Part shown: positions 10,150-18,878 of the stretch, piece by piece
How the letters are laid out: each line of letters opens with the position of its first letter
How positions within the stretch are numbered: position 1 is the stretch's first letter
Assembly: GCA_017991555.1 (NCBI GenBank)
Contig: JAGOQM010000003.1
Location: 270,881 to 334,880, forward strand
Length of the DNA stretch: 64,000 nt
Direction: 5' to 3'
Source of the DNA: Neisseriaceae bacterium
Lineage (GTDB): Bacteria; Pseudomonadota; Gammaproteobacteria; Burkholderiales; Neisseriaceae
Translations under genes and position numbers: made by a program
The notes under the pieces: model-generated
The model's database searches: none
What the model saw: only the letters and a program-made list of their open reading frames with translations
Told to the model about the DNA's origin: nothing

Positions 10150-10389
10150 TTAACCCATATCCGTTAAATATGCACGAACCTTAGCAAGGTCCAAATGCCA
10201 GTGACACAGCTGTTCGTCACCGGCCAACAACACCGGCACCAGCTCATCATAAAGGGCTTCCAACGCAGGGTCCGCATCCACGTCTAAAACCACCAGTTCA
10301 AAGTCAAACTCGGCCTGCAACGCCTGTAGCTGTGCCTGCATGTCGGTGCACAGGCTACAGTAAATCCGAGACATCAGGGTAAGGGTCAT
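10150..10389 (-). CDS. Glutaredoxin-like protein (DUF836 family)
   Basis: A 79-residue thioredoxin-fold protein. It begins with a beta strand and a CxxC redox motif, MSRIYCSLCTDM (Cys11, Cys14), followed by VLDVDADPAL and a cis-Pro segment LVPVLLAG, the plan of small DUF836 glutaredoxin-like proteins. Members of this family often sit next to lepA or the sigma-E genes in betaproteobacteria; the biological partner is not established. It lies between rseB and lepA, behind a terminator-like hairpin. Confidence 0.8.
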   Translation of the reverse strand: MTLTLMSRIYCSLCTDMQAQLQALQAEFDFELVVLDVDADPALEALYDELVPVLLAGDEQLCHWHLDLAKVRAYLTDMG

Positions 10390-10405
10390 GGGCGCTTGTC
10401 TTTCA

Positions 10406-10442
10406 TAAAAAATGCCTAAAATAGCACGCTACTTTAGGCATA
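10406..10442 (-). terminator. Terminator after rseB
   Basis: Stem ATGCCTAAA/TTTAGGCAT with an inner TAGC/GCTA extension, followed on the minus strand by TTTTTT. It ends the rpoE-rseA-rseB unit. Confidence 0.85.
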
Positions 10443-10471
10443 TTGGCCGTCTTTGGCAACCGTTGTGCGGT

Positions 10472-11446
10472 TTAATGCAACACCCGCAGCTGGCCCAGAT
10501 AGGCTTCCAGCTTGTCCGAAGGCACGTCGCCCACGGCGGTGAGGCGCCAGTTGTCTTTTTGAACGATGCCCATCGACAGGCCACCATTGATTTCATGGCC
10601 TTCTAAATTAGGTTTGCCATCGTTGGTTTTTTCCACAAAGACCGACACTTTCACCAAGGCATCGCTGAGCAAGTAGTGGCTACCGGTTTTACCTAGGTCT
10701 CGCGCCATCAACACCACAAAGCCAGGGGGCAAACCGCTGATGCGCGGGTCTTTGCTGCTGCGCTGGCGCTGCTTCATTTTTTGCAGCTGCGCTTGGCTAA
10801 TCACCGGCGGCAACATGCCCTTATCCAAGAGGTTTAGGCGCGGGTCAATCTTGAGCAAAACGGCGTCCGGGGTGCCAAAGGTAATTTGGCTGAAGGTGCT
10901 TTGCTCAATGACTTCTTTATTGTTGCGAATCAACACCTGCTTCAACGGAAAAAAGTTTTGGCTGTCGAGACAAAAGTCTTGGCGGTAGCGATCGTTGTGC
11001 TTGGGCGACACGCGATACCAGCGACAGGCACGGTTGGCCACGCGCGCCACGTCCCCTACCGAAACCACGTAGGCGTCATCCAATAGTTTAGGATTGCCGG
11101 GCAAGGCGGCAGGAAACTGACGCAGAGCACTTAGGCGCAATAGCTTTAAGCCTTTTTCGCTTTCAGAAAAATACTGTAGCTGCCGATTGTTGCGCAGCAT
11201 TTCCCGATCGATGCCGTCGTTGGCCACGCGGCGTTCACGCAGGCCTTGCTTGTTGACCACCCGATAAACCTGGTAGGTTTCTAAGCCCTGCTTGGTTTGG
11301 CGCAAATACACGCCGGAAAAACTTTGGTTATTCACGGCCTTGGCCGCCAAACCTAAATCACGCCAAACGTCGCCTTTACCGGCTGCGGCTGCGTAAACGT
11401 TGGCTGACCACATCAAGGTGCTGAGTAAAAATACACGCATCCACAT
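10472..11446 (-). CDS. rseB: Sigma-E regulatory periplasmic protein RseB/MucB
   Basis: A 324-residue exported protein. The start at ATG 11446 overlaps the rseA stop by one base (TAATG) and gives a clean signal peptide, MWMRVFLLSTLMWSANVYAA; the longer open frame adds a charged tail before it. RseB binds RseA in the periplasm and shields it from proteolysis until lipid or outer-membrane-protein signals arrive. The MucB/RseB N-terminal lipoprotein-localisation-like domain starts near residue 30 (FSGVYLRQ) and the C-terminal domain near 215. Position behind rpoE and rseA supports the call. No mucD/degP gene follows, unlike many relatives. Confidence 0.9.
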   Translation of the reverse strand: MWMRVFLLSTLMWSANVYAAAAGKGDVWRDLGLAAKAVNNQSFSGVYLRQTKQGLETYQVYRVVNKQGLRERRVANDGIDREMLRNNRQLQYFSESEKGLKLLRLSALRQFPAALPGNPKLLDDAYVVSVGDVARVANRACRWYRVSPKHNDRYRQDFCLDSQNFFPLKQVLIRNNKEVIEQSTFSQITFGTPDAVLLKIDPRLNLLDKGMLPPVISQAQLQKMKQRQRSSKDPRISGLPPGFVVLMARDLGKTGSHYLLSDALVKVSVFVEKTNDGKPNLEGHEINGGLSMGIVQKDNWRLTAVGDVPSDKLEAYLGQLRVLH

Positions 11447-12075
11447 TAACGTTGCCCCTCTTGTTGCAAGGACACGCTTACCCATTCATCCTGTGGCTGA
11501 TTCAAAACTTCCTGATGGGCGCGCAAATAAGGATTATTTAAATAATCTTGGCTACGCGTATTCGCGGGCACGACGTACAGCGGCATAGAAGGATCCACGC
11601 TCGCTTCGCCAGCCACGCTTTGGCTTTGGTTAGCCCCCACGCTCTGGCTCACATTCATAACCGAACCTTGCACCGAAGACCCACCGTTCGACACCAGCAT
11701 GCCGGCATCATCACCCATTTGCGTCTGCGACGTCGGCCACATTTGCCACATCGCCACGGCCGCCACCAACACGCTGGCCGCCACCGAGAGGCCACGATAC
11801 CAATGGTTCGCCGCTGGCTTATGCTGGGGCGGCACCAACGGCGCACTCATGTGCACGGTGGGCTCTTCCTCCAGCTGGGCACAAATCGAGGCAAACAGAC
11901 GGTCGTTGCCGCTGCAGTCGGTTTTTTGCAGGCTGTCTTTGACCACGTGGTACGACAACCATGAAGCCTGCGCCTCAGGGTCGTCCAACAGGCGACTAAC
12001 AAAAGCTTGAGATTCGTGGGCGCTAAGCTCATCGTCCATCAAGGCTGATAGGGTTTCCAAATGTTCAGATTTCAT
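11446..12075 (-). CDS. rseA: Anti-sigma-E factor RseA/MucA
   Basis: A 209-residue single-pass inner-membrane protein. The N-terminal cytoplasmic domain (residues 1-75) has the anti-sigma signature LSALMDDELSAHES...LLDDPEAQASWLSYHVVKD that clamps sigma-E. One hydrophobic segment, about residues 98-114, crosses the membrane. The periplasmic part is Ser/Gln-rich and ends near LNQPQDEWVSVSL. Its start lies 4 bases beyond the rpoE stop and its stop overlaps the rseB start. Confidence 0.92.
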   Translation of the reverse strand: MKSEHLETLSALMDDELSAHESQAFVSRLLDDPEAQASWLSYHVVKDSLQKTDCSGNDRLFASICAQLEEEPTVHMSAPLVPPQHKPAANHWYRGLSVAASVLVAAVAMWQMWPTSQTQMGDDAGMLVSNGGSSVQGSVMNVSQSVGANQSQSVAGEASVDPSMPLYVVPANTRSQDYLNNPYLRAHQEVLNQPQDEWVSVSLQQEGQR

Positions 12076-12079
12076 CTTC

Positions 12080-12679
12080 TTACCACCTACGGTTTTCTGC
12101 TGTGTCCAAAAGCGGACGCAAGTCTTTGGCGATTACCTCACGCGCACGGAAAATCCGTGAGCGCACGGTGCCGATAGGACAATCCATTACTTCTGCAATT
12201 TCTTCATAACTCAGGCCTTCAATTTCACGAAGCGTAATGGCTCGATTTAAATCCTCGGGCAATTTAGCCACAGCAGCCTCAACGGTTTGTAGAATCTGCT
12301 TATTGGCCAACATTGTCTCTGGCGTATTGTAATCAGGCATTTGATCGATTAAATCTAACGATTCACCGTCTTCATTAGCCACCTCACTGGAAATCATCGG
12401 TCGACGTCCAGACGTGGCCAAAAAGTTCTTGGCGGTATTAATACCGATACGATACAACCACGTATAAAAAGCGCTGTCGCCGCGAAAATTTGGCAGCGCG
12501 CGATAAGCCTTGATGAATGCTTCTTGCACCACATCATCTACTTCATGCTCATCACGAATAAAGCGTGACAAAAGTCGTTTTAAGCGTCGTTGGTATTTCG
12601 CCACCAAGAGCTCAAACGCTCTCTTCTCACCCTTTTGCGCTCGTTCCACCAAAGCCTGATCGATATTTCGATCACTCAT
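12080..12679 (-). CDS. rpoE: RNA polymerase sigma-E factor
   Basis: A 199-residue ECF sigma factor for envelope stress. The start chosen is ATG 12679 (MSDRNIDQALVERAQKGE), preceded by an AGAG ribosome-binding site; the frame extends 12 codons further without a good site. Region 2 spans about residues 15-90 (DVVQEAFIKAYRALPNFRG) and region 4 about 128-182 (ITLREIEGLSYEEIAEVMDC, a helix-turn-helix). It heads the rpoE-rseA-rseB unit, the usual self-regulating arrangement; a sigma-E-like promoter is visible upstream. Confidence 0.96.
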   Translation of the reverse strand: MSDRNIDQALVERAQKGEKRAFELLVAKYQRRLKRLLSRFIRDEHEVDDVVQEAFIKAYRALPNFRGDSAFYTWLYRIGINTAKNFLATSGRRPMISSEVANEDGESLDLIDQMPDYNTPETMLANKQILQTVEAAVAKLPEDLNRAITLREIEGLSYEEIAEVMDCPIGTVRSRIFRAREVIAKDLRPLLDTAENRRW

Positions 12680-12728
12680 AATCTCTGCTTTCTTTCTATT
12701 TATAGCAGCGTGCAAAGGTGTACACCTC

Positions 12729-12755
12729 TACGACTGCATCCATCCTAAATGGTTC
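12729..12755 (-). promoter_or_regulatory. Possible sigma-E-type promoter before rpoE
   Basis: On the minus strand GAACCA, 16 bases, then TCGTA, compared with the sigma-E consensus GAACTT-N16-TCTGA. It lies about 50 bases before the rpoE start, where an autoregulatory promoter is expected. The -10 match is only 3 of 5. Confidence 0.35.
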
Positions 12756-12768
12756 ATTTTCAATGCAA

Positions 12769-14073
12769 TCAATCCAACCATCCCCGTGGTAAATAGCCAT
12801 GTTCAATCGCGTCTTTTGCCGCCACCAATAGGCCACAAACGGCCACGCACTGGTCTTCATCATCCACCAGTACCGGCCAATAGGTGCGTAAAAAAGGCGG
12901 CACGCCTTTTTCTTGCAGCACGCGTTTGACATTTTTATGTCCAATGGTCGTGTGTATTTTATCCGTTGCGACGCGCGCCCTCAGCGTCAATCCGGCTTCA
13001 ATGCGCGCCAAAGGCAAGCCCTTGGTCGACGACTGCCAGGTCAACAAATCCCCTGCGTATGGGGTCGCGGTCACATCGGTTAAGGCCACTTCAGCCCAAG
13101 GCTGGAGCCGCCATAAATCTTGTTTGGGCACGACATAAAGCCGCCCCTGATAGGCATATACGTGGCCATTCGGCAAACGCCAATCCATCTGCCCAGCGCC
13201 GATACGGCGCAGCTGGCGGGCAAAATCATGAAGGCTATCCGGCCGCGGAGTCCCTAAGCCTGCGGTCGTCACGAAATGCAATAATACTTGATGCTGCCGG
13301 GCCGGGCTAAGCCCTTGCCAGGGCGCAACACAAAACACGTCCCCTGGACACACCTCGCCCATGTCTTGCTGCAAAACCTCATCCAAAATACTGAGTGTCT
13401 CTTGCATCAACTCGGTGGTTCTGAGAATGTGCTGTGGTGCATGCGGCAAATACTGCCCCAGCATCGGCAACAGCTCATGCCGCACCCAGTTTCGTTTATA
13501 CTGGCGATCCACGTTGCTGTCATCTTCAACGTGGGTCAAGCCGTGCTGTTCGACATACTCTTGCAACACAGCTTTAGGCAGCGTCAAGCATGGCCGCCAC
13601 AAGGCTTTAGCACCTAAAGCCCGTACCGGCGGCATCGCCGCTAACGCCCTCACCCCGCCGCCGCGCAACACATTGGCCAGCGTGGTTTCGACCTGATCGT
13701 CTAAATGATGGCCCAAAACCACCACATCGGCCTCGCCTTCGGCAAACGCCTGGTAGCGCGCGCGCCGCGCTTCGGCCTCAAGGCCGCTTTTCGCGGCAAA
13801 GTCTAACTGCACCCGCACCACCCGTAGCGGCACGCCTAAGCGTTCACACAGCTGGGTACAAAACGCCACCCAGTCATCTGCATGGGCACTGATGCCATGA
13901 TGAACGTGCACGGCTTGCAGGCGGAATGAATGTTCCGCCTGCAAGCCGTGCAGAGCGTGCAACAGCGCCACAGAATCAACGCCGCCGCTAAACGCCACTT
14001 CAAAAACAACTTGGTCAGCCCGTCTGTGTGCTGACCAAAATTGCGATGCTGTCTGTGACAGCTTATTTTTCAC
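12769..14073 (-). CDS. tilS: tRNA(Ile)-lysidine synthase
   Basis: A 434-residue ATP-pyrophosphatase that converts the wobble C of the CAU-anticodon isoleucine tRNA to lysidine. The PP-loop SGGVDS lies about 30 residues from the start; further motifs are HHLDDQVET and [10 protein letters not shown], then the TilS substrate-binding and C-terminal domains. GTG 14073 is preferred; the open frame runs back to a TTG at 14103, which would place the PP-loop unusually far in. With GTG the gene overlaps the accA stop by 11 bases, an accA-tilS pairing common in betaproteobacteria. The ribosome-binding site is weak for either start. Confidence 0.92.
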   Translation of the reverse strand: MKNKLSQTASQFWSAHRRADQVVFEVAFSGGVDSVALLHALHGLQAEHSFRLQAVHVHHGISAHADDWVAFCTQLCERLGVPLRVVRVQLDFAAKSGLEAEARRARYQAFAEGEADVVVLGHHLDDQVETTLANVLRGGGVRALAAMPPVRALGAKALWRPCLTLPKAVLQEYVEQHGLTHVEDDSNVDRQYKRNWVRHELLPMLGQYLPHAPQHILRTTELMQETLSILDEVLQQDMGEVCPGDVFCVAPWQGLSPARQHQVLLHFVTTAGLGTPRPDSLHDFARQLRRIGAGQMDWRLPNGHVYAYQGRLYVVPKQDLWRLQPWAEVALTDVTATPYAGDLLTWQSSTKGLPLARIEAGLTLRARVATDKIHTTIGHKNVKRVLQEKGVPPFLRTYWPVLVDDEDQCVAVCGLLVAAKDAIEHGYLPRGWLD

Positions 14074-15022
14074 TAAAGCTACCGTAGGCCATGATGCGAT
14101 CAAAACGCTTGGTCAGCAACTGCCCAATCGGCAAGCTCTGCGCTTCTTTAAGCTGCTCGACCAAGGTTTGCTTCATGCTGACCATCATTTCTGGATAATT
14201 ACGATGGGCGCCGCCCAACGGCTCTTTCACAATCGCGTCAATCAGCTTTAATTTTTTCGCTTTGTCGGCGGTAATGCCCAGCGCTTCTGCGGCTTCAGGC
14301 GCTTTTTCGGCCGTTTTCCACAAAATAGAGGCACAGCCTTCTGGCGAAATCACCGAGTAGGTGGCGTACTGCAACATGTTCACGTAGTCACCCACGGCAA
14401 TCGCCAAAGCACCACCAGAGCCGCCTTCACCAATCACGGTGCAAATCACCGGCACGTTCAGCTGCGACATTTCATAAAGGTTACGGCCAATGGCCTCAGA
14501 CTGACCGCGCTCTTCGGCGCCAATCCCTGGGTAAGCACCTGGGGTGTCAATAAAGGTCATGATCGGCAGCTGAAACTTTTCCGCCAGCTTCATCAAGCGC
14601 AGGGCTTTACGGTAGCCTTCTGGGCGGGGCATGCCAAAGTTACGACGAATTTTTTCTTTGGTGTCGCGGCCTTTTTGATGCCCAATCACCACCACGCTTT
14701 GGCCATTAAAACGGGCCAAGCCGCCAATAATGGCCTTATCGTCCGCATAGGCGCGGTCGCCGTGCAACTCTTCATAGTCGGTAAACATCGCATCAATGTA
14801 ATCCTGCGTATAAGGACGCTGGGCATGACGAGACACCTGAGAAACCTGCCAAGGGGTCAGCTTGCTGAAAATATTCTTGGTCAAATCTTTGCTTTTTTTG
14901 GTCAGTCGGGCGATGTCTTCTGAGATATCAACCACTGAGTCGTCCTGAACGTAGCGCAATTGTTCTATTTTATTCTCTAGTTCTGCAATTGGCTGTTCAA
15001 AATCAAGAAAAACTTGCTTCAT
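14063..15022 (-). CDS. accA: Acetyl-CoA carboxylase carboxyltransferase subunit alpha
   Basis: A 319-residue subunit of the carboxyltransferase that makes malonyl-CoA for fatty-acid synthesis, together with AccD (not in the window). The start [19 protein letters not shown] at ATG 15022 gives exactly the E. coli length; the upstream extension of the frame is discarded. Family motifs are [45 protein letters not shown] and [11 protein letters not shown], the last two lining the acyl-CoA site. It heads the long minus-strand cluster reaching to era. Confidence 0.97.
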   Translation of the reverse strand: MKQVFLDFEQPIAELENKIEQLRYVQDDSVVDISEDIARLTKKSKDLTKNIFSKLTPWQVSQVSRHAQRPYTQDYIDAMFTDYEELHGDRAYADDKAIIGGLARFNGQSVVVIGHQKGRDTKEKIRRNFGMPRPEGYRKALRLMKLAEKFQLPIMTFIDTPGAYPGIGAEERGQSEAIGRNLYEMSQLNVPVICTVIGEGGSGGALAIAVGDYVNMLQYATYSVISPEGCASILWKTAEKAPEAAEALGITADKAKKLKLIDAIVKEPLGGAHRNYPEMMVSMKQTLVEQLKEAQSLPIGQLLTKRFDRIMAYGSFSEK

Positions 15023-15198
15023 GTAAGCACATCCGTGATAGAAATAAGTAGGGGCAATCATACCGCACCCGTTTAAATTTTTCAGCACCTTTTCCCACAC
15101 ACGCCTAAAAAATAGCCTCTGTTTTATTTTTTATCAATAAATATCAACACGTTACTTTACAATTAAGTTTTAACTCTACTTTTAGCCAATTATTTCAC

Positions 15199-15227
15199 TT
15201 GCCAAAGGCCTGTGGATATGATTTAAT
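15199..15227 (+). promoter_or_regulatory. Likely sigma-70 promoter of the tRNA pair
   Basis: TTGCCA at 15199-15204, a 17-base spacer and TTTAAT at 15222-15227, followed by a GCG discriminator and the tRNA 18 bases on. Spacing and position fit a stable-RNA promoter. Confidence 0.55.
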
Positions 15228-15244
15228 GCGTTCCTTAACTGGAA

Positions 15245-15320
<76 letters not shown>

Positions 15321-15323
15321 CTA

Positions 15324-15400
15324 GGAGTGGTAGTTCAGTTGGTTAGAATACCGGCCTGTCACGCCGGGGGTCGCGGGTTCGAGTCCCGTCCACTCCGCCA
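15324..15400 (+). tRNA. tRNA-Asp (anticodon GUC)
   Basis: A 77-base cloverleaf: acceptor GGAGTGG/CCACTCC, anticodon stem CCGGC/GCCGG around loop CTGTCAC (anticodon GTC), T-loop GTTCGAGTC, encoded CCA. Co-transcribed with tRNA-Val. Confidence 0.97.
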
Positions 15401-15407
15401 AGAACAC

Positions 15408-15440
15408 AAAAAGCCTTTGTTGAAAAACAAAGGCTTTTTT
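15408..15440 (+). terminator. Terminator of the tRNA pair
   Basis: Stem AAAAGCCTTTGTT/AACAAAGGCTTTT with a GAAA loop and T run, 8 bases after the tRNA-Asp CCA. Confidence 0.92.
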
Positions 15441-15517
15441 GCGTCTGTGGGCGTTAGACATCCTTATGACCGAGCCGCCCTAGCCCCCCTCGATACCCAC
15501 CTAGGGGCCGGTATCGC

Positions 15518-16069
15518 TTAATCCGGCGACCATCCCTCGGCCCACTGCACTAAAGGCACTACCTCTGGCGGCGCACCAAAGTCATGAAACCAACTGTCTA
15601 TCACCCATTTCTCACGGCTACTCTGTTCCTGCACCTGACTGGCGTAGTGCAGGTCGAAAAACTTGGGAGCCCGATAGGCGGGCTGTAACACCTCATGAAA
15701 CCGCAGCCAGCCCTGACGCTTTAGGTAGGCCAAAAACTCGGTGTCGGTTTGACTGTGGTCGGCACAATCCATCCGCCCCGCCGCCGTCCCATCCGCCACG
15801 TTACGCCCTTTGTCCTGATGAATCGGCGTGTACTGAGCGGCAATCCGGTACAAATCTTGCACCGCCATCGCCATCGCCTGGCGCTCATCGGCCGCATTTT
15901 GGACGGTGGTAAAGTAAGCCGACAGCCGCAACGCTTCCTCTGGCAAAATACGCACTTGAGCCTGCTGCCGACAGCCATAGCCATAGCACACCGTCACCCC
16001 CGCCGCTTGGACCGAAACCCCCAGCAACAGCAGCACCAAACCCACGCCCCAAGGCTTTAATCCATTCAT
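15518..16069 (-). CDS. Secreted conserved hypothetical protein, possible Cys-His-Asp hydrolase
   Basis: A 183-residue protein with a clear signal peptide (MNGLKPWGVGLVLLLLGVSVQAA). The mature part opens with VCYGYGC, giving two nearby cysteines. A conserved-looking core runs MDCADHSQTDTEFLAYL (Cys102), LHYASQ (His141) and WVIDSWFHDFG (Asp158). The order Cys, His, Asp resembles transglutaminase or NlpC-type thiol hydrolases, but I cannot name a family and the catalytic reading is inference. It lies between the tRNAs and bioD on the minus strand, with 13 bases to the bioD stop, so it may be the last gene of the bio unit. Confidence 0.7.
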   Translation of the reverse strand: MNGLKPWGVGLVLLLLGVSVQAAGVTVCYGYGCRQQAQVRILPEEALRLSAYFTTVQNAADERQAMAMAVQDLYRIAAQYTPIHQDKGRNVADGTAAGRMDCADHSQTDTEFLAYLKRQGWLRFHEVLQPAYRAPKFFDLHYASQVQEQSSREKWVIDSWFHDFGAPPEVVPLVQWAEGWSPD

Positions 16070-16082
16070 ACGAACACCACAG

Positions 16083-16769
16083 TCAATTAATCAGCCCCAT
16101 TATAGGCGCAAGATTCAGGGCTTGCCCAGCCGCCGCTGGCGCAACGCCGTGGCCAATCACCCCCAGACAAGGCGCGGGCAAGAGCGCCTGCAAAGAAGCC
16201 AGATACTCTGCCTGGCGCGGGCCCGCGGGTACCACCTCGTTGGCAATCCAGCCTTCTAGGGCAAGGCCGGCATCCAACACCGCGTGGGCGCTCAGCAGCG
16301 CATGGTTGATGCAGCCCAGCTTCACCCCCACCACCAAAATGACGGGCAGACGCTGGCTGACCACCCAGTCGGCAAAGTCCACCCCCGGCAACAACGGCAC
16401 ATGCCAGCCGCCCGCTCCCTCGACCACTACGTAGTCAGCCTGCTGCTGTATCTGCTGCAAGCCCTGATTCAGGTCGGCCAACACAATCGGTCGCCCTTCG
16501 GCCTCGCTCGCTATGTGCGGGGCGGTGGCTTCGGCCAGGCTCAGGACATTGACCTGATCATAGGTTAAAGGCACGTTCGACGCCTTTAACAACGCCAGCG
16601 CATCGTCATTTTGCCACATCTCTTCACGCCACTCACTGCCAGAGGCCACGGGCTTATAACCCGCCACACGTTGCCCCGTTTGCTGGGCCAACGCTGCCAA
16701 TAAAGCACAGCTACTGTGGGTTTTCCCTACTTCGGTATCGGTACCGGTGACAAACCAGGTTTTAATCAC
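16083..16769 (-). CDS. bioD: Dethiobiotin synthetase
   Basis: A 228-residue ATP-dependent carboxylase that closes the ureido ring of dethiobiotin. The P-loop TGTDTEVGKTH is near the N-terminus, followed by YKPVASG and VEGAGGWHVPL. GTG 16769 is chosen: it has GGAG 9 bases upstream, overlaps the bioC stop, and gives the usual short lead (MIKTWFVTGTDTE). An in-frame ATG at 16784 lacks a ribosome-binding site. Third gene of bioF-bioC-bioD. Confidence 0.94.
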   Translation of the reverse strand: MIKTWFVTGTDTEVGKTHSSCALLAALAQQTGQRVAGYKPVASGSEWREEMWQNDDALALLKASNVPLTYDQVNVLSLAEATAPHIASEAEGRPIVLADLNQGLQQIQQQADYVVVEGAGGWHVPLLPGVDFADWVVSQRLPVILVVGVKLGCINHALLSAHAVLDAGLALEGWIANEVVPAGPRQAEYLASLQALLPAPCLGVIGHGVAPAAAGQALNLAPIMGLIN

Positions 16770-17562
16770 GTTGTAACACTCCATAAAAAACGTCATAGCT
16801 TAAAGGCAGCAAGCCTTGCTGATTTTGATGGGGCCGCAGCGCCGCCTCTAAGGCCGCCAGCTGCCCTCGACTAAGCAAACCCTGGCGTCGGGCGCCATGC
16901 ACATGAGTGGCCCCAATGCCTTTTAAATCTTTCATCATCGCCCACACCGACGGATACCACATGGTGTGGGTGGCGGTGTGCCACTCATGCCGATCGGCCC
17001 CGACCGCCGCCATCGCCCCCTGCAGCTGCGACAGCGACAAAAACTCATTCACATGACGGCGATCATCAACGCAGGCCCACGCCTGATTTAGCTCGGACAA
17101 AGAACCAGCCACCAGGGTGCTGAACACAGCACGCCCTTGCGGCGCCAAAACGCGATACAGCTCTCCGAGCGGCACCCGCAGATCGGCACACCACTGCAAG
17201 GCCAAATTACTGCTACAGGTCGCAAAGCACTGGTCGGCAAACGGCAGCCGCTCGGCATCGCCCTGAACATAGCCATCGGCGCTGTGATGAGCGCGGGCCT
17301 GCGCCAGCATGGCCACAGACAGGTCTAGCGCCCACACTGGCGCACCAGCCGCACGCCAATGGCGGGCGATGTAACCAGTGCCGCAGCCCACATCGAGCAG
17401 CCCGCCATAAGGCTGCTGCGCCTGACCCAGCAGCTGATTCACACGGTCGCCCACACAACGCTGAAGCGCGGCGTGGGCATCATAGGTGTGGGCCGCACGC
17501 CCAAATGCCTGCCCAATGGCCTGCTTATCATACAAAGGGTTAGGGTTTGGTTTTGGCCACAT
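16762..17562 (-). CDS. bioC: Malonyl-ACP O-methyltransferase BioC
   Basis: A 266-residue SAM-dependent methyltransferase that caps malonyl-ACP as a methyl ester so the fatty-acid machinery can build the pimeloyl chain of biotin. The N-terminus has the BioC-like DKQAIGQAFGRAAHTYDAHA. SAM motif I is LLDVGCGTGYIARHW, motif II includes YVQGDAERLPFAD and then SNLALQWCADL. ATG 17562 is preferred over the GTG one codon earlier. It overlaps bioF by about 23 bases and bioD by 8. The partner demethylase BioH is not in the window. Confidence 0.93.
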   Translation of the reverse strand: MWPKPNPNPLYDKQAIGQAFGRAAHTYDAHAALQRCVGDRVNQLLGQAQQPYGGLLDVGCGTGYIARHWRAAGAPVWALDLSVAMLAQARAHHSADGYVQGDAERLPFADQCFATCSSNLALQWCADLRVPLGELYRVLAPQGRAVFSTLVAGSLSELNQAWACVDDRRHVNEFLSLSQLQGAMAAVGADRHEWHTATHTMWYPSVWAMMKDLKGIGATHVHGARRQGLLSRGQLAALEAALRPHQNQQGLLPLSYDVFYGVLQRD

Positions 17563-18709
17563 CACGCATCCCTTCTATCAAGACATCGATGTCTGCCTCG
17601 CTGTGCAACGCCGTCAAGGTAAGGCGCAAACGCCCTTGCTGCGGCGGCACCGTCGGCGGCCGAATCGCACCCAACCACAAACCCTGCGCGCGCAGCCGTT
17701 CTGCGGCCCACAGCGTGGCCTCACTGCTGCCCATCAGCACCGGCTGAATCGCCGTCTGGCTTGGCAGCAGCGGCAGCGGTATGGCCGCCTGCGCCCAGCG
17801 TTCATGAAAATACCGAATGTTGTGCTGTAGCCGCTGCTGCGGCTGCGCATCCGCCTGCACCTTACGCAGTGCATCGTGCAGCATGGCGGCCTGAAAAGCC
17901 GGCATGGCGGTACTGTAAATATAGTGACGGGCGTATTGAAGCAGGTATTCGGCAATGGGTTCGGCGCACAATATGGCCGCCCCACTCAGCCCGAGCGCTT
18001 TGCCAAAGGTCAGAATCAAAACGTCGGGCTTAACCCCCTGTGCGGCACAGCTGCCGCGACCCTCCGGCCCCAGCACGCCGACGCCGTGGGCGTCGTCTAC
18101 CACCAACAGCGCTTCATGCTGTTGACTCAATGCCGACAGCGCCGCCAAAGGCGCTTGATCGCCATCCATGCTGAACACGCCTTCCGTAAACACCAGGCTA
18201 GCGCCGGCGCACGGTTTGGCCAATAGCGTTGCCAAGCTTGCGGGTTGGTTGTGTTGAAATCGGCGCAGTTCAGCGGGGCTATGCAGGGCCGCCTCAAGCA
18301 AAGAGGCATGACTGAGCCGATCCGCCAGCACGCGATCGCCAGCCGCCAGCAGCGCATAAATCAGCGCCTGATTGGCGGCAAAACCAGAAATGAATAACAA
18401 AGCGCGATCATAACCCTGCCAGTGGGCTAAATCGGCTTCTAATTGGGCATGAACCTCGGTGTGGCCAACCAACAATGGCGAACCACCGCTTCCGAGACCA
18501 TAGTGGGCCAAATGATTTTGGCCCTGTTGGATGAGTCCTGAATCTTGGCTAAAGCCGAGGTAATCGTTACTGGCAAAATTAAGGTAACGTTGCTGCTTAA
18601 CCAAGATTGAGGCCCCGTGGCACAAGGCAGAACGGGTCGTACGACGTCTATAGGTGTGTTGCTGCTCTTTGTGCGCTAATCCTTGGTTTATCTTAATAGA
18701 CCAACTCAT
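17540..18709 (-). CDS. bioF: 8-amino-7-oxononanoate synthase
   Basis: A 389-residue PLP enzyme that decarboxylatively joins pimeloyl-ACP and alanine. The Schiff-base lysine is Lys237 in TFGKALGLSGAAI; Asp205 and His208 (VVDDAHGVG) bind the cofactor. NFASNDYLGFSQ near residues 44-55 and GSGGSPLLVGH are alpha-oxoamine-synthase signatures. Length and lysine position agree with E. coli BioF. First gene of the minus-strand bio unit, transcribed away from bioA across a 169-base gap. Confidence 0.96.
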   Translation of the reverse strand: MSWSIKINQGLAHKEQQHTYRRRTTRSALCHGASILVKQQRYLNFASNDYLGFSQDSGLIQQGQNHLAHYGLGSGGSPLLVGHTEVHAQLEADLAHWQGYDRALLFISGFAANQALIYALLAAGDRVLADRLSHASLLEAALHSPAELRRFQHNQPASLATLLAKPCAGASLVFTEGVFSMDGDQAPLAALSALSQQHEALLVVDDAHGVGVLGPEGRGSCAAQGVKPDVLILTFGKALGLSGAAILCAEPIAEYLLQYARHYIYSTAMPAFQAAMLHDALRKVQADAQPQQRLQHNIRYFHERWAQAAIPLPLLPSQTAIQPVLMGSSEATLWAAERLRAQGLWLGAIRPPTVPPQQGRLRLTLTALHSEADIDVLIEGMRDVAKTKP

Positions 18710-18814
18710 ATCGCTTCAATCATATATATAGTAAAAACGTGCTTAGTGTTCGCTACTGCAGAAAACTTGTCAAGCACCAAGCCCCAACCACTACGCCCAC
18801 TCGGCTTTTATGGC

Positions 18815-18820
18815 TATAAT
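18815..18820 (+). promoter_or_regulatory. Candidate -10 box of the bioA promoter
   Basis: Consensus TATAAT in the bioF/bioA divergent gap, about 60 bases before the bioA start. No good -35 sits 17 bases upstream. I did not find a recognisable BirA operator in the gap. Confidence 0.4.
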
Positions 18821-18878
18821 GATGCAGCAACACCTATACAGCAGCACCCTTACCCTCACTATATAACGAGACCATAAC

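Noticed and set aside
12696..12944. Extra gene between rpoE and tilS
   Set aside because: This frame lies mostly inside the tilS 3' end in another phase and crosses the rpoE promoter; its composition is that of a shadow frame.
18710..18878. BirA operator between bioF and bioA
   Set aside because: I looked for the TTGTAAACC...GGTTTACAA type palindrome and did not find a match.
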